DNA of 64,000 nucleotides from Tabrizicola sp. TH137 (GTDB lineage Bacteria; Pseudomonadota; Alphaproteobacteria; Rhodobacterales; Rhodobacteraceae): NCBI RefSeq assembly GCF_002855575.1, contig NZ_PKRQ01000002.1, positions 372,001 to 436,000 of the forward strand, read 5' to 3'. Shown piece by piece: positions 61,994 to 64,000 of this stretch (position 1 is its first letter; each line of letters starts with the position of its first letter). The notes under the pieces were generated by a model. It saw only the letters and a program-made list of their open reading frames with translations, ran no database searches and was not told where the DNA came from. The position numbers and the translations under genes were made by a program.

Positions 61994-64000
<2,007 letters not shown>

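Overview
The window is chromosomal DNA from a high-G+C alphaproteobacterium, almost certainly of the family Rhodobacteraceae (order Rhodobacterales). This rests on gene order and family-restricted genes: the nifR3(dusB)-ntrB-ntrC-ntrY-ntrX-trkA-trkH-hfq-hflX block, a fused ispDF followed by pgpA and cinA, an NtrC lacking the sigma-54 GAFTGA loop, a DUF6477/DUF6456 pair, the membrane protein usually labelled 'component of SufBCD complex', and a HemB with an Asp-type metal loop. No rRNA, tRNA, CRISPR array or insertion sequence was seen.

Layout. 0-5 kb: end of an unidentified gene, then a leftward kpsT-kpsE-kdsA capsule export/Kdo operon with a promoter and palindrome, and an atypical NhaA. 5-9 kb: a UDG-family protein and SseB, the rplM-rpsI ribosomal operon, a small secreted protein, and a DUF1127 gene divergent from a MocR-type regulator with an in-phase direct-repeat operator. 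10-15 kb: a polyamine-type ABC transporter lacking its binding protein, and a ppk2-tetR pair. 15-24 kb: metA with an overlapping lipoprotein hydrolase, a P-loop ATPase, a FadL-like porin, an EamA transporter, an SDR/Zn-dehydrogenase pair and an FkbM methyltransferase. 24-34 kb: guaA plus a small monooxygenase, a non-pyrrolysine MttB homologue, the DUF6477/DUF6456 pair, LysE, lipA with a capsular-type glycosyltransferase, a porin and a dihaem cytochrome c. 34-38 kb: hpt, a RatA/Coq10 protein, an esterase, and cinA-pgpA-ispDF. 38-50 kb: the nitrogen-regulation, potassium-uptake and RNA-chaperone block. 50.5-52.4 kb: a compositionally foreign two-gene unit. 52-64 kb: an HxlR regulator with a divergent NmrA-like reductase, a CoA-transferase/hydratase pair, penicillin acylase, a 3-hydroxyisobutyrate-dehydrogenase-like enzyme, a SYLF lipoprotein, hemB, and the first 669 codons of mfd.

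Functional themes. Nitrogen sensing (NtrBC, NtrYX) is coupled in order to K+ uptake (TrkAH) and post-transcriptional control (Hfq). Capsule export (KpsT/E, KdsA) and two separated sugar-related genes (FkbM, Caps_synth-like) indicate a surface polysaccharide programme. Most other genes are housekeeping.

The least ordinary part is 50575-52382. A small acidic protein with the sequence pattern of CesT-type secretion chaperones is translationally joined to an unrecognised 445-residue lysine-rich protein of clearly lower G+C content. This looks like an acquired secreted-protein/chaperone pair, with no secretion apparatus in view. Two further points deserve attention: the NhaA homologue has Ser-Asn in place of the essential Asp-Asp pair, and several operators and start codons are unusual.
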